A stretch of 64,000 nucleotides of DNA from JAPKZH01 sp963715635 (GTDB taxonomy: Bacteria; Acidobacteriota; Aminicenantia; Aminicenantales; UBA4085), in NCBI GenBank assembly GCA_963715635.1, contig OY970261.1, positions 62,001 to 126,000 on the forward strand, read 5' to 3'. The first letter of the stretch is position 1, and each line of letters opens with the position of its first letter. The notes under the pieces were generated by a model. It worked only from the letters and a program-made list of their open reading frames with translations, ran no database searches and was not told the DNA's origin. Below, one piece after another: positions 35,712 to 44,163 of this stretch. Both the position numbers and the translations under genes were made by a program.

Positions 35712-37162
35712 TCAAAAGACACCGCGCCCGTCTGGTCGGGTTGTTCGTCCTGAGCGACGGCCTGGCCATCATCGCTTCCTTTATCTATTCCTATCTGTTC
35801 CGTTTTTATTTTATCATTCCCGTCAACCCGGCCAAAGGGATTCCGCCCTTTCGTTCATACCTCGTTCTTCTGCCCATGTTTCTGGCCGTCCACTTGTTCA
35901 TCTTTTATCTCCAGGGTTTTTATCGCAGCCGGCTGCGGCGAACGCAGATCGACGACTTTTTCTTCATCAGCCTGAATGCCCTGCTGACCATCCTGTTCAT
36001 CTTCGCCGTTATGGCCATCATGGTCACTTACAGCCGGGGCAAAGCGGCTCTCTTCCGCGCGACGCTCATCGAGCCGTCCCGCGTTTTCCTGCTGGTCTAT
36101 TTCATCGGCGTCATTTTTACGATATCCGTTCTCCGCAACCAGATCTATTACTTTATGAAAAGGCGTTATGCTCGCGGCCTCAACCTCCAGAACGTGCTGA
36201 TCGTGGGCGCCGGGGACATGGGGCTTTCGGTCGCCCAGAAGCTGCTCGGCTACAAAGACCTCGGGTTTGTCGTGAAAGGCGTGCTGGATGACGAGCGCAA
36301 GGTCGGAGACGAGATGGCGGCCGGCAGCGGGATCAAAGTCGTGGGGCGGATCCTCGAGCTCGGCCAGGCCATCGAACGGTACGGCATTCAAGAGGTCTAT
36401 GTCGCCCTGGATCTCAACAACTATTCCAAGATCCTGGAGACCATCCAGATCGTCAACAAGTATCCGGTGAACCTGCGGCTGATTCCCGACCTCTTTCAGC
36501 TGCTCACCCTCAAGGCTCATATCCAGGACCTGGACGGATTCCCCGTCATTTCGATCGACGAAGTCCCTTTGCGCGGGATCAACCGGGTCATCAAGAGGCT
36601 CACCGACCTGGTCATTTCCGGCCTGGCGATTGTCGTTCTTTTTCCTTTTATGCTGGTTGTCGGCCTGGTCGTGAAGCTGACGTCCAAAGGGCCTGTGTTT
36701 TATCATCAAGAGCGGTTTGGGATCGACGGAAAGCACTTCACGATTCATAAATTCAGGACGATGATCTGCGATGCGGAGAAGGAGACGGGGCCCGTGATGT
36801 GCCAGCCCGACGACCCGAGAGTGACGAAATTCGGACGGTTCTTGAGAAAATACAGCATCGACGAAATCCCCCAGCTCCTCAACGTCTTCAAAGGGGAAAT
36901 GAGCCTGGTCGGGCCGCGGCCCGAACGGCCGGAGTTTGTCAAGGAATATACGGAACAGATCCCGAAATATATGCTCCGCCATAAAGTGAAATCGGGGATC
37001 ACGGGCTGGGCCCAGATTCATGGCTTGCGGCAGGACACGTCCATCGAAAAACGGCTGGAGTATGATTTTTATTACATCCAAAACTGGTCCTTTTCCCTGG
37101 ACCTAAAGATCCTCTGGAAGACCCTGCTCCGGAAGGGGTTCGTCAACAAGAACCTCAAGTAG
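35708..37162 (+). CDS. Polyprenyl-phosphate sugar-1-phosphate transferase (WbaP/WcaJ-like)
   Basis: A 484-residue membrane enzyme that starts lipid-linked polysaccharide synthesis by moving a hexose-1-phosphate from a nucleotide sugar to undecaprenyl phosphate. Four hydrophobic N-terminal segments precede a CoA-binding-like Rossmann domain (VLIVGAGDMGLSVAQKLLGY). A further membrane segment precedes the C-terminal catalytic domain with KFRTMICDAEKETGPV, SIDEIPQLLNVFKGEMSL and VGPRPERPEF. The start is GTG, overlapping the previous stop. It closes the cluster. No flippase or polymerase gene is present in the window. Confidence 0.92.
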   Translation: MIKRHRARLVGLFVLSDGLAIIASFIYSYLFRFYFIIPVNPAKGIPPFRSYLVLLPMFLAVHLFIFYLQGFYRSRLRRTQIDDFFFISLNALLTILFIFAVMAIMVTYSRGKAALFRATLIEPSRVFLLVYFIGVIFTISVLRNQIYYFMKRRYARGLNLQNVLIVGAGDMGLSVAQKLLGYKDLGFVVKGVLDDERKVGDEMAAGSGIKVVGRILELGQAIERYGIQEVYVALDLNNYSKILETIQIVNKYPVNLRLIPDLFQLLTLKAHIQDLDGFPVISIDEVPLRGINRVIKRLTDLVISGLAIVVLFPFMLVVGLVVKLTSKGPVFYHQERFGIDGKHFTIHKFRTMICDAEKETGPVMCQPDDPRVTKFGRFLRKYSIDEIPQLLNVFKGEMSLVGPRPERPEFVKEYTEQIPKYMLRHKVKSGITGWAQIHGLRQDTSIEKRLEYDFYYIQNWSFSLDLKILWKTLLRKGFVNKNLK

Positions 37163-37192
37163 AGGGCTCGGGGTAAGCGCTTCCTAAAATGA

Positions 37193-37384
37193 GGGGGGCC
37201 TGTCACCGACCAGCCCCATCGTCCTCCGACCTTTTAAATCCCCCTTGATTGGTCAAGGGGGTAGGGGGTTTAATAAATTATAAATCTTAATTCTTTGCTC
37301 CTGCTTTTAAATCCCCCCCTTAGAGAATTAAGGGGGATTAAAACGGTCGCCGGGCGATGGGGCTCCCCGGTCGGTGCCACCCCC
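37193..37384. repeat. Nested palindromic element between convergent operons
   Basis: Imperfect inverted arms of about 40 bp (37193-37231 and 37345-37384) share the ACCGACC...AGCCCCATCG core. Between them lie two smaller hairpins built from TTTTAAATCCCCC-type repeats. The right arm is followed by ATTTTTTT on the forward strand, and the left arm gives a shorter U-run on the reverse strand, so it could end transcription from both sides. It could also be a non-autonomous MITE-like element. No coding capacity is seen. Confidence 0.6.
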
Positions 37385-37445
37385 ATTTTTTTATATGCGG
37401 CATACCCCCTCGCCTCGCCAAAAAGCCGGTGATCTGAAAATGATT

Positions 37446-38039
37446 TCAAGCTTTTCGGCGCTGGTGAAGCGTCTGCAAGCCGTAGATGAAATAGTGCACT
37501 CCCGAGGCGAGCGTGACCAGCAAGGTGAGATAATAGACCCCGTGCATATACCAGGGCGCGACCTGGTAGAAATTCAATAATAGCACCAGAAAAACCGTCC
37601 CTACCTGGCAGATCGTGCTGATCTTCCCCAGCAGGGAGGGCGCGAATGTCTTCTGCCTCCAGCTCAGATAAGCGATGAAGGCGCCCGTGACGATGAGCAG
37701 GTCCCGGGCGAATACGACCACGGTCAGCCAGATCGGGATGAAATTCGGGGTCGCCAGCGAAGATATGGAGAGGACGACGTAGGAAGTCGCCATCAGCAGC
37801 TTGTCTCCTGCGGGGTCGAGGATGGTGCCGATCTTTGTCCTTTGATGCCAAATACGGGCTGTCCAGCCGTCGAGCACGTCGGTCAGGCCGGCCAGGAAAA
37901 ATAAGAGGAGGGCCTCTAATGACTTCTTGTTCAACAGTGACCAGAGGAACACGGGCACAAGCAGGATGCGGAAGACACTCAACAGGTTGGGGAGAGTCAG
38001 AATGTCCGACTTTAAAGCCCGGGATTTATCCTCGTCCAC
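37446..38039 (-). CDS. pgsA: CDP-diacylglycerol-glycerol-3-phosphate phosphatidyltransferase
   Basis: A 197-residue inner-membrane enzyme that makes phosphatidylglycerol phosphate. The CDP-alcohol phosphotransferase motif is complete: DVLDGWTARIW, then GTILDPAGDK, with the three Asp and the Gly at family spacing. Several hydrophobic helices surround it. It follows the TPR-SLH lipoprotein gene by about 20 bp and is the last gene of a long reverse-strand run, ending 60 bp before the palindromic element. A related enzyme such as cardiolipin synthase of the same fold is less likely given the TLPNLLSVFRILLVP start. Confidence 0.9.
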   Translation of the reverse strand: MDEDKSRALKSDILTLPNLLSVFRILLVPVFLWSLLNKKSLEALLLFFLAGLTDVLDGWTARIWHQRTKIGTILDPAGDKLLMATSYVVLSISSLATPNFIPIWLTVVVFARDLLIVTGAFIAYLSWRQKTFAPSLLGKISTICQVGTVFLVLLLNFYQVAPWYMHGVYYLTLLVTLASGVHYFIYGLQTLHQRRKA

Positions 38040-38058
38040 TCGACGTTTCCTCTCGCTC

Positions 38059-39381
38059 CTATTTTATCAGGCCCAGAAGAATATCCAGAGTCTTGATCGC
38101 CTCCTGGCCGGACACGCCGAGCTCCGGCTTGAAGGTCCGATCCGGCGCAAGAGTCATGATCTGGTATGAAAGGATCTGGACGATCGGCTGGAAATAAAAA
38201 TGATCTTGGGGGACATCCTGAATCTGGATGCGCTCGATGGGAATCTGCTCAACAATTTTAGACCCGTTCTTTTTTAAGAAATTCACCAGACGGACCAGGG
38301 TTTCCGCCATTTCGGCGCGGCTCACGACTTTTTTGGGCTCGAAGGTGTGATTGGAGTAGACTTCCATGATCTCCAAGGAGGTCGTCTTGAGAATGAAACG
38401 CGAGGCCCAGGACGTGGCGATGTTGACCATGACCGGGGGTTTGGGGGTTGTCTCGCCCAAGACGTCCCTGAATTTGATGCCGATGAGGGCTGCGACATCC
38501 TCCTTCGTCACGGCTTCGGAGCCGGCGATGCTGTTGTACTGGCTGGGGAGCTCAATGATGCCCAGCTTGTTTTTTAAAAGATCCACGCGATCTTTGGCCG
38601 TCTTGTTCTGCGGGTCGATCTCCACCAGTCGTTCGTAGATGTCCAAACTTCTGGGAAATTGTTCGGCCAGATAGAGCGTCTCGGCATATTCTCCGAGAAT
38701 GGTCTTGTCCTTGGGGTCGTTGGCATTGGCCGCCCGCAAATGAAATAAGGCGTTTTGGTAATTGGTTTCTTCCTTATAGATCCTGGCCAGGGCGAGATGC
38801 GCCTCCTGGAGTTTTGGAGAATAATGGAGGGCTTTCAGGTAGGACTCCTTGCCTTTCTCCTTGTTGCCGTCGGCCGCATAAGATTTGCCTTCATTGATTA
38901 GCTCTGCCGTTTTTTTCGTCCGGATATCGGCGGACTCCTTCGAGGCAAATGCGTTGTCCGAGTCTCTTTTCAGGACCTCCTGGAATTCGTTGTACGCCTG
39001 ATCCTCTTTTCCGGCTTTCTGAAAGACCTGGCCCAGCCCGAGATGGGCCAAAGACATGTCCGGGTAGTCTCGGACCGCTTGCTGAAAATTTTGTTCGGCC
39101 GCCGGAAGATTTCCGAGAAGAAGAGCGGCATAGCCAAGGCCAGGGTAATAGAAAGGGTTGCCGCTGCCGAGCTTGGCGAGGGTCTTTTCCGCTTTTTCGG
39201 CTTTGCCCTGTTTCAGGTTGTTCCAGACGTCTTCCACCGCGATGCGGGCATCCAGCGAGAGCTCTGCGGACAAAGCCGGCGCGGGGCTTTCGATATAAAA
39301 GGACGGCGGCGGGGCCTCCATCGTCACGCAGGCCCAGGACAGGCTGATCACCCAGGCAAGCAAACTGGCTTTTTTCAGCAA
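38059..39381 (-). CDS. TPR lipoprotein with C-terminal SLH-like domain
   Basis: A 440-residue protein. The N-terminal signal ends in LSWAC, a lipobox. Tetratricopeptide repeats follow from about residue 45 to 270 (GYAALLLGNLPAAEQNFQQA, AHLGLGQVFQKAGKEDQAY and others). The C-terminal third carries S-layer-homology-like segments, FEPKKVVSRAEMAETLVRLV and FKPELGVSGQEAIKTLDILL. This suggests an envelope protein that ties a protein-protein scaffold to the cell wall or outer layer. It overlaps the 3' end of hflX by 7 bp. The partner proteins are unknown. Confidence 0.8.
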   Translation of the reverse strand: MLKKASLLAWVISLSWACVTMEAPPPSFYIESPAPALSAELSLDARIAVEDVWNNLKQGKAEKAEKTLAKLGSGNPFYYPGLGYAALLLGNLPAAEQNFQQAVRDYPDMSLAHLGLGQVFQKAGKEDQAYNEFQEVLKRDSDNAFASKESADIRTKKTAELINEGKSYAADGNKEKGKESYLKALHYSPKLQEAHLALARIYKEETNYQNALFHLRAANANDPKDKTILGEYAETLYLAEQFPRSLDIYERLVEIDPQNKTAKDRVDLLKNKLGIIELPSQYNSIAGSEAVTKEDVAALIGIKFRDVLGETTPKPPVMVNIATSWASRFILKTTSLEIMEVYSNHTFEPKKVVSRAEMAETLVRLVNFLKKNGSKIVEQIPIERIQIQDVPQDHFYFQPIVQILSYQIMTLAPDRTFKPELGVSGQEAIKTLDILLGLIK

Positions 39382-40637
39382 TTTTTCTCTCCTCTTTCCA
39401 GATAAGGCAGATAATCCAACATCCGCTGAGGATTGGCCATAACCTGCATATCATAATAATCCCCGTGCTCCTGTTTTTTCAAGACCAGGGACCAGCGGGG
39501 CAAAGAATCCAGGAGGTCCTGCCGATCTTTCGGGATATGGAGATTGAACATCTTCAAATCCTTGTACAGCAGCGAGCGGAGCTTCGCTCTCAAAGCCGGC
39601 ACGCCCTCTCCCGATTTGGCGGAGAGATAAATGCCGTCGGAGGCCGTCTGCGCGTTTCTCGACAGAAGGTCCTCCTTGTCGGGAAGAAGGTCGATTTTGT
39701 TATAGACTTTGATGCCGGGGATATCGATCGCTTCGATCTCGGACAGGACCTTCGAAACGGCCTCGGCCTGCCCTTCTGAGCCGGAAGAGCTCAGGTCGAT
39801 CACATGAATGATGCAGTCGGATTCCTTGACTTCTTCCAGCGTGGCCTTGAAGGACGTGACAAGCTCCACGGGAAGCTTCTTGATGAAGCCGACGGTGTCG
39901 CTCAGGAAATAATACAACCCGTCGGAAAAATAGGCGCGGCGGACCAGAGGGTCGAGCGTGGCGAAGAGCTGGGATGAAGTAAACGTCGTTTCCTGGGCGA
40001 GCGCGTTGAAGAGCGTGGACTTTCCGACGCTGGTATAGCCCACCAACGAGACGAGGGGGATCAAGCTTTCCTGGCGGCTCTGCCGCTGGCCGGCGCGCCG
40101 TTTCTGGACATTTCGGATCTCACGTTTGATCTTGGCGATCCGGTCTTGGATTCGCCGCCTGTCCTCTTCGAGCTTTTTTTCGCCAGGGCCGCGAGTCCCG
40201 ATGCCGCCGCCGAGGCGTGAGAGGGCGATCCCTTTCCCGACGAGGCGGGGGAGGAGGTAGCTCAGCTGGGCCAGCTCGACCTGGAGCTTGCCTTCGTTAG
40301 AATGAGCGCGCTGGGCAAAGATATCCAGGATGAGCTGCGTCCGGTCGATGACCTTTGTCTGGAGGGCATTTTCGAGGCTTCTCTGTTGGGTAGGCCTAAG
40401 GTTGTGGTCGAAGATGACGAGCTCGGCTCCGAGCTCGTCCTTGAGCTGGTTGATCTCCTCGACCTTGCCTTCACCGATAAAGAGCTTGGGGCTCGCGGAT
40501 GGGCGGACCTGGAAGACCCTGTGGACGACCTGGGCGCCGGCGGCCAGGGCGAGACCGGCCAGCTCGTCCATCGATTCCTCGGCCTCCAGTTTCTCTTTTT
40601 GATTCGTCGAAAGGTTGACTAGAATGGCTTTTTCCAT
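39375..40637 (-). CDS. hflX: GTPase HflX
   Basis: A 420-residue ribosome-associated GTPase that splits stalled or hibernating ribosomes. The HflX N-terminal domain (VHRVFQVRPSASPKLFIGEGK, VIFDHNLRPTQQRSLENAL) and the coiled linker with GGGIGTRGPGEKKLEEDRRR are clear. The G domain has SLVGYTSVGKSTLFNALA (G1), DTVGF (G3) and VYNKIDLL (G4). It lies 11 bp after miaA, the classic neighbour. The hfq gene that often sits between them is absent. Confidence 0.96.
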   Translation of the reverse strand: MEKAILVNLSTNQKEKLEAEESMDELAGLALAAGAQVVHRVFQVRPSASPKLFIGEGKVEEINQLKDELGAELVIFDHNLRPTQQRSLENALQTKVIDRTQLILDIFAQRAHSNEGKLQVELAQLSYLLPRLVGKGIALSRLGGGIGTRGPGEKKLEEDRRRIQDRIAKIKREIRNVQKRRAGQRQSRQESLIPLVSLVGYTSVGKSTLFNALAQETTFTSSQLFATLDPLVRRAYFSDGLYYFLSDTVGFIKKLPVELVTSFKATLEEVKESDCIIHVIDLSSSGSEGQAEAVSKVLSEIEAIDIPGIKVYNKIDLLPDKEDLLSRNAQTASDGIYLSAKSGEGVPALRAKLRSLLYKDLKMFNLHIPKDRQDLLDSLPRWSLVLKKQEHGDYYDMQVMANPQRMLDYLPYLERGEKNC

Positions 40638-40648
40638 GGGGCATCCAT

Positions 40649-41572
40649 CTACTTCAGGCGGCTTTCCACAAAAGACACGATGGCGGGCAGGTCATGTGGT
40701 GAAAACCAGTTCACGTCCTTCATTTTTTTGAACCATGTCATCTGCCTTTTGGCATAATGCCGCGTATCGATTTTTGTCAGGGCCACGGCCTCCTCGCGGC
40801 TGATTTCTTTCCGGACGAGCTTGAGCACGTTTTTATAGCCAAGGGCCCGAAACGGCGGTGCCTGCTCGTTGACCCCTCCAGCGAGGAGCTTTTGAACTTC
40901 CTGGACGAGGCCGCGCTCGAACATTCTTTCGACCCGGTCCTCGATTCTTCGATAAAGCTCCTCCCTCTCTAATTCTAATCCAATTTCGAGCAAATGAAAA
41001 TCCTCAAGGCGGCTTTTCGTCCGGAGGAAATGCTCGGACATCGGCGTGCGGGTTAGGGCATAGACTTCCAACGCCCGGATGATCCGAATCTTGTCTTTTT
41101 TGCCGATCTTTTGGGCATAGGCGGGGTCCACGGCCTCCAGCCGTCTCCAGAGGAGCTCGAGCCCGTTTTCCTCGGCTTCCTGTTCGAGCATCCGACGGAT
41201 GGCCGCATTTTTGCCGGGCCCGGGAAAGAGCCCGTCGAGCAACGCTTTAAAATAGAGGCCAGTTCCGCCGACGATCAAAGGGATATTTTTTCTGTGGTGG
41301 ATCGCGCGGATAGCGTCCAGAGCGCGAGCGGCGAAGTCCGCTGCCGTGAACTGGGTCGAGCTGTCGATGATATCCAGGAGATGATGGGGGATTTTTTGCC
41401 GGTCCTCGGCCGAGGGTTTGTCGGTGCCGATGTCGAAGCCCCGGTAGACTTGCATCGAGTCGCAGTTGATGATTTCTCCGCCGATCGCTCCGGCCAAGAC
41501 AATGGCCGCGGCACTTTTTCCGACGCCCGTCGGGCCGACGATGAGGATGAGGTGTTTCGTGTCAGGTTCCAA
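40649..41572 (-). CDS. miaA: tRNA dimethylallyltransferase
   Basis: A 307-residue enzyme that adds a dimethylallyl group to A37 of tRNAs reading UNN codons. The P-loop IVGPTGVGKSAAAIVLA, the substrate segment GGEIINCDSMQVYRGFDIGT and the GGTGLYFKALLDGLF motif are standard, and the C-terminal TRHYAKRQMTWFK segment is present. The length is normal. The upstream tiny ORF overlaps its start. Confidence 0.97.
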   Translation of the reverse strand: MEPDTKHLILIVGPTGVGKSAAAIVLAGAIGGEIINCDSMQVYRGFDIGTDKPSAEDRQKIPHHLLDIIDSSTQFTAADFAARALDAIRAIHHRKNIPLIVGGTGLYFKALLDGLFPGPGKNAAIRRMLEQEAEENGLELLWRRLEAVDPAYAQKIGKKDKIRIIRALEVYALTRTPMSEHFLRTKSRLEDFHLLEIGLELEREELYRRIEDRVERMFERGLVQEVQKLLAGGVNEQAPPFRALGYKNVLKLVRKEISREEAVALTKIDTRHYAKRQMTWFKKMKDVNWFSPHDLPAIVSFVESRLK

Positions 41573-41648
41573 TGCTGATGAAAAAAACTAAGGCGGCGGC
41601 CGTGATCAGAACGAGGAGGGCGAACAGCTGCCGCCGTTTCAGAGGCAT
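41562..41648 (-). CDS. Small single-helix membrane ORF (28 aa)
   Basis: MPLKRRQLFALLVLITAAAL followed by VFFISIGT forms one positively charged head and a transmembrane-length hydrophobic helix. The ATG overlaps the stop of the DUF4388 gene and the stop lies 11 bp inside miaA, so it fills the gap between the two and could be translated by coupling. No separate Shine-Dalgarno was identified. Such a short ORF can arise by chance, although charge followed by a hydrophobic stretch is the pattern of real small membrane proteins. Confidence 0.35.
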   Translation of the reverse strand: MPLKRRQLFALLVLITAAALVFFISIGT

Positions 41649-42739
41649 CCAACCTTCTCCAGGTTTTTGACCAGGGCCGATTCATGGACATTGCCCAGCG
41701 ATTTTTTGACGGCCAGGACCTCGGCCATCAGGATTTCTTCGTAGCCTTTGACCAAATTCTTGAAGAGGTCCTCAGCCAGATGGTTCACACTCATTTTCAG
41801 GGCGGCATCCACTTCGATCCGTCCGTCCGGCAGCAGCTGCATCTTCTGAAAAAGTGGTCCCAGAGAGGGCCGGATCTCCTCGAGGCACTTGTTGAGCACG
41901 TTCTGGGCAACCAGGCCCAGTTCTTTGGAGACATATTTGTAGATCATGGCGCATTTTTCGTCAAATGAAGCCTGAATTTTTCCGGGGTCGAAGGCGAAAC
42001 ACTCGGCGGTGGTTTTTGCTTTCTGGTTCTTGTCAACGACGCTGGCGATGCCCAGGTTGAAGAAGGCGAACAGGATTTTCTGGCTTTCTTTCCTGCCCAA
42101 TTCGCAGCGGTCATAGAAAGACTTCAGGCTGGCCGAGCTGCTCAGGATCTGCAAGGCGTATTTTTCGTGAGCTTCCAGGTTGAGAAGGTGGAGAAAATAG
42201 GGCGCCGAAACCTGGATGGCTTGGTCTTCGGCGGGAAGGAATTGTTCCATGATCCAGGAATTCTGCATCCGGCGCACGCCCTGGAGAATGAAGGCGTGGG
42301 TTTGGATCAGGCCGAACCGATGGTGGTCCTGGACCTGGTCCCCCGGCTCGAAAGCAAAATCTCCTCGCGGCAGGTCGAAAAGCGAAAAAAGCTGCCGGGC
42401 GAAAAACGATTCGATGAGCTTCCACAGGAGCTGGGGAGAGATCAAGCCGAGCTCACTCAGGGCTTTGATGAGGGAGGCGCTGTGCGCATCGGCAAAGCGT
42501 TCGCACTCTTCCGCCTCGTCCGGCTCAATGACCTTTTTTTTGACAAGCGCGGCCAAGAAGTCCTTATCGGAGAATGTCTCGTTCTCGACGACGATATGCC
42601 CCTTGTCAAAATACAGGCTTCGCTCTTCGGGGCCTTTCTGAAGGCGCAGACAGCCCGAGCGCTCGTTCTGCCAGATTTTGAAGAGGAGTTGGGGAAAAGG
42701 CATTTCTGCGAGCGAGCCGGAGAACAAAATCTCTTTCAT
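41639..42739 (-). CDS. DUF4388 (PATAN-like) domain protein
   Basis: A 366-residue cytosolic protein. The first 110 residues (FSGSLAEMPFPQLLFKIWQN, GCLRLQKGPEERSLYFDKGH) match DUF4388, found in deltaproteobacterial and acidobacterial signalling or gliding proteins. The rest is helical (ESFFARQLFSLFDLPRGDFA, ALQILSSSASLKSFYDRCEL) and not recognised as a separate catalytic domain. It is preceded by the YIP1 gene with a 12-bp gap and followed by the small membrane ORF and miaA. A regulatory or scaffold role is likely but unproven. Confidence 0.75.
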   Translation of the reverse strand: MKEILFSGSLAEMPFPQLLFKIWQNERSGCLRLQKGPEERSLYFDKGHIVVENETFSDKDFLAALVKKKVIEPDEAEECERFADAHSASLIKALSELGLISPQLLWKLIESFFARQLFSLFDLPRGDFAFEPGDQVQDHHRFGLIQTHAFILQGVRRMQNSWIMEQFLPAEDQAIQVSAPYFLHLLNLEAHEKYALQILSSSASLKSFYDRCELGRKESQKILFAFFNLGIASVVDKNQKAKTTAECFAFDPGKIQASFDEKCAMIYKYVSKELGLVAQNVLNKCLEEIRPSLGPLFQKMQLLPDGRIEVDAALKMSVNHLAEDLFKNLVKGYEEILMAEVLAVKKSLGNVHESALVKNLEKVGCL

Positions 42740-42751
42740 GATTCCGAGTCC

Positions 42752-43459
42752 CTACCCCATGAAGGAGCGGAAGAGGAAGATGATCGCAAGATTGAAGCAG
42801 CTCTTGAGAACCCAGAAGCCGTAGGAGATGACCAGGGCCTTCTTTACGGAGATTTTAAATATGAAAGACAGCCCGTAGCCGATCACGGCGAACATCCAGA
42901 GCTGGAAGAAATCAAATTGGCTCAATAAAATGAAGGTGTTGGACGTAAAGTCGGCATTGGGCACCAGAAGCGCCAGGCTGGTCGTTGTCTGGATCGCGGA
43001 TTTTCGCATCAAGATCAAAACCAACCTTACGGCGTTTCCGAGAATTTTATCGATGAAATTGGCGTGGAGAAGCGCGCTAAAGACCGCGATAAAGGTCCCC
43101 TCCGTAGAAACAATTCGGCCGATGATTAGCAGAAAGAGGCTGGAGATCAGGAGTCCGAGGACCAGGGGAACAGGAATGTAGAGCAAGGAGCTCCGGATGC
43201 GAGACATCTCGGTGGGATTTTCCAGGTCCTTGATGGCCGCCTCGAAGCGCTCTTTTCCCATCTTCTCCTGGAGCTTGACGTTGTCTTTCATGGCCTTATA
43301 GGTGTCCTGGCTGGTATAGGGGGCCGTGAGATAGGAGAACACGGCCGTGACGATGAAAATGATGATGAGCGCATCCACCCAGACCGGCTTTTCGGAAAGG
43401 GCTTTAAACGTCGGCTGCGGGCTGAAAAAGGCTCCCTGGATGCGGTTGAACAAGCTCAT
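42752..43459 (-). CDS. YIP1-family membrane protein
   Basis: A 235-residue polytopic inner-membrane protein with five hydrophobic segments. It starts MSLFNRIQGAFFSPQPTFKA, typical of bacterial YIP1-domain proteins. It overlaps the ABC ATPase gene by 4 bp and occupies the place where the permease of an ABC exporter would be expected. Its molecular function is unknown. Context suggests that it works with the ATPase and the membrane-fusion adaptor. Confidence 0.8.
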   Translation of the reverse strand: MSLFNRIQGAFFSPQPTFKALSEKPVWVDALIIIFIVTAVFSYLTAPYTSQDTYKAMKDNVKLQEKMGKERFEAAIKDLENPTEMSRIRSSLLYIPVPLVLGLLISSLFLLIIGRIVSTEGTFIAVFSALLHANFIDKILGNAVRLVLILMRKSAIQTTTSLALLVPNADFTSNTFILLSQFDFFQLWMFAVIGYGLSFIFKISVKKALVISYGFWVLKSCFNLAIIFLFRSFMG

Positions 43460-44163
43460 CTCCTCCCTCCTTTGCGCTCTTCTCGTTCGATCCGGCCGTC
43501 TTTGAGGAACAGGATGCGCTGCGTCTGCTGCGCTATGTTCATGTCGTGGGTGACGATGATGATCGTATTTCCGTGGGCGTGCAGCTTATGAAAAAGGTTC
43601 AGGATCTCCTGTCCGGTCTTCGAATCGAGGTTGCCGGTGGGCTCGTCGGCGAGGAGGAGGGACGGCTCGTTGACCAGGGCGCGAGCGATGGCGATCCTCT
43701 GGCGTTCTCCCCCCGAAAGCTCCGGAGGCCGATGGTCCTTTCTGTCCGTCATGTCCACCAGCTTCAGGGCCGTGAATACTTTTTGCTGCCGGTCCTTCTT
43801 TTTTTCTCCCTTGTAGATCAGGGGAAGTTCGACATTCCGGAACGCAGTCGCCCGCGGCAGCAGGTTGAACACCTGGAAGACAAAGCCGATCTCGCGGTTC
43901 CGGATGTGGGCGAGCTCGTTTTCCGTCATCGTGCTCACGAGCTTGCCGTTGAGGTAATATTTTCCATCTGTCGGCGTATCCAGGCAGCCCAGGAGGTTCA
44001 TCAACGTGGATTTGCCGGACCCCGACGGCCCCATGATGGCCATGAACTCGCTCCTTTTGACGGTGAAGGTCGCGTGGCAGAGGGCCTTGACTTCCTGTTT
44101 GCCAAGGATATACGTCTTGCAGAGATCTTCAGCGAAGATGATGAGGTTATCGTCGGGGATCAT
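43456..44163 (-). CDS. ABC transporter ATP-binding protein (MacB/LolD-type)
   Basis: A 235-residue ATPase. Walker A MGPSGSGKSTLMNLLGCLD, the signature LSGGERQRIAIARALVN and Walker B LLLADEPTGNLDSK identify it as the FtsE/LolD/MacB class of ABC subunits that drive periplasmic mechanotransmission rather than classic import. There is no fused permease. It overlaps both neighbours by 4 bp, the adaptor upstream and YIP1 downstream. No FtsX/MacB-type permease is encoded nearby. Confidence 0.93.
   Translation of the reverse strand: MIPDDNLIIFAEDLCKTYILGKQEVKALCHATFTVKRSEFMAIMGPSGSGKSTLMNLLGCLDTPTDGKYYLNGKLVSTMTENELAHIRNREIGFVFQVFNLLPRATAFRNVELPLIYKGEKKKDRQQKVFTALKLVDMTDRKDHRPPELSGGERQRIAIARALVNEPSLLLADEPTGNLDSKTGQEILNLFHKLHAHGNTIIIVTHDMNIAQQTQRILFLKDGRIEREERKGGRR

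Noticed and set aside
35855..37081. 408-codon reverse frame inside the polyprenyl-phosphate sugar transferase
   Set aside because: Asp/His-rich shadow of a membrane protein gene.
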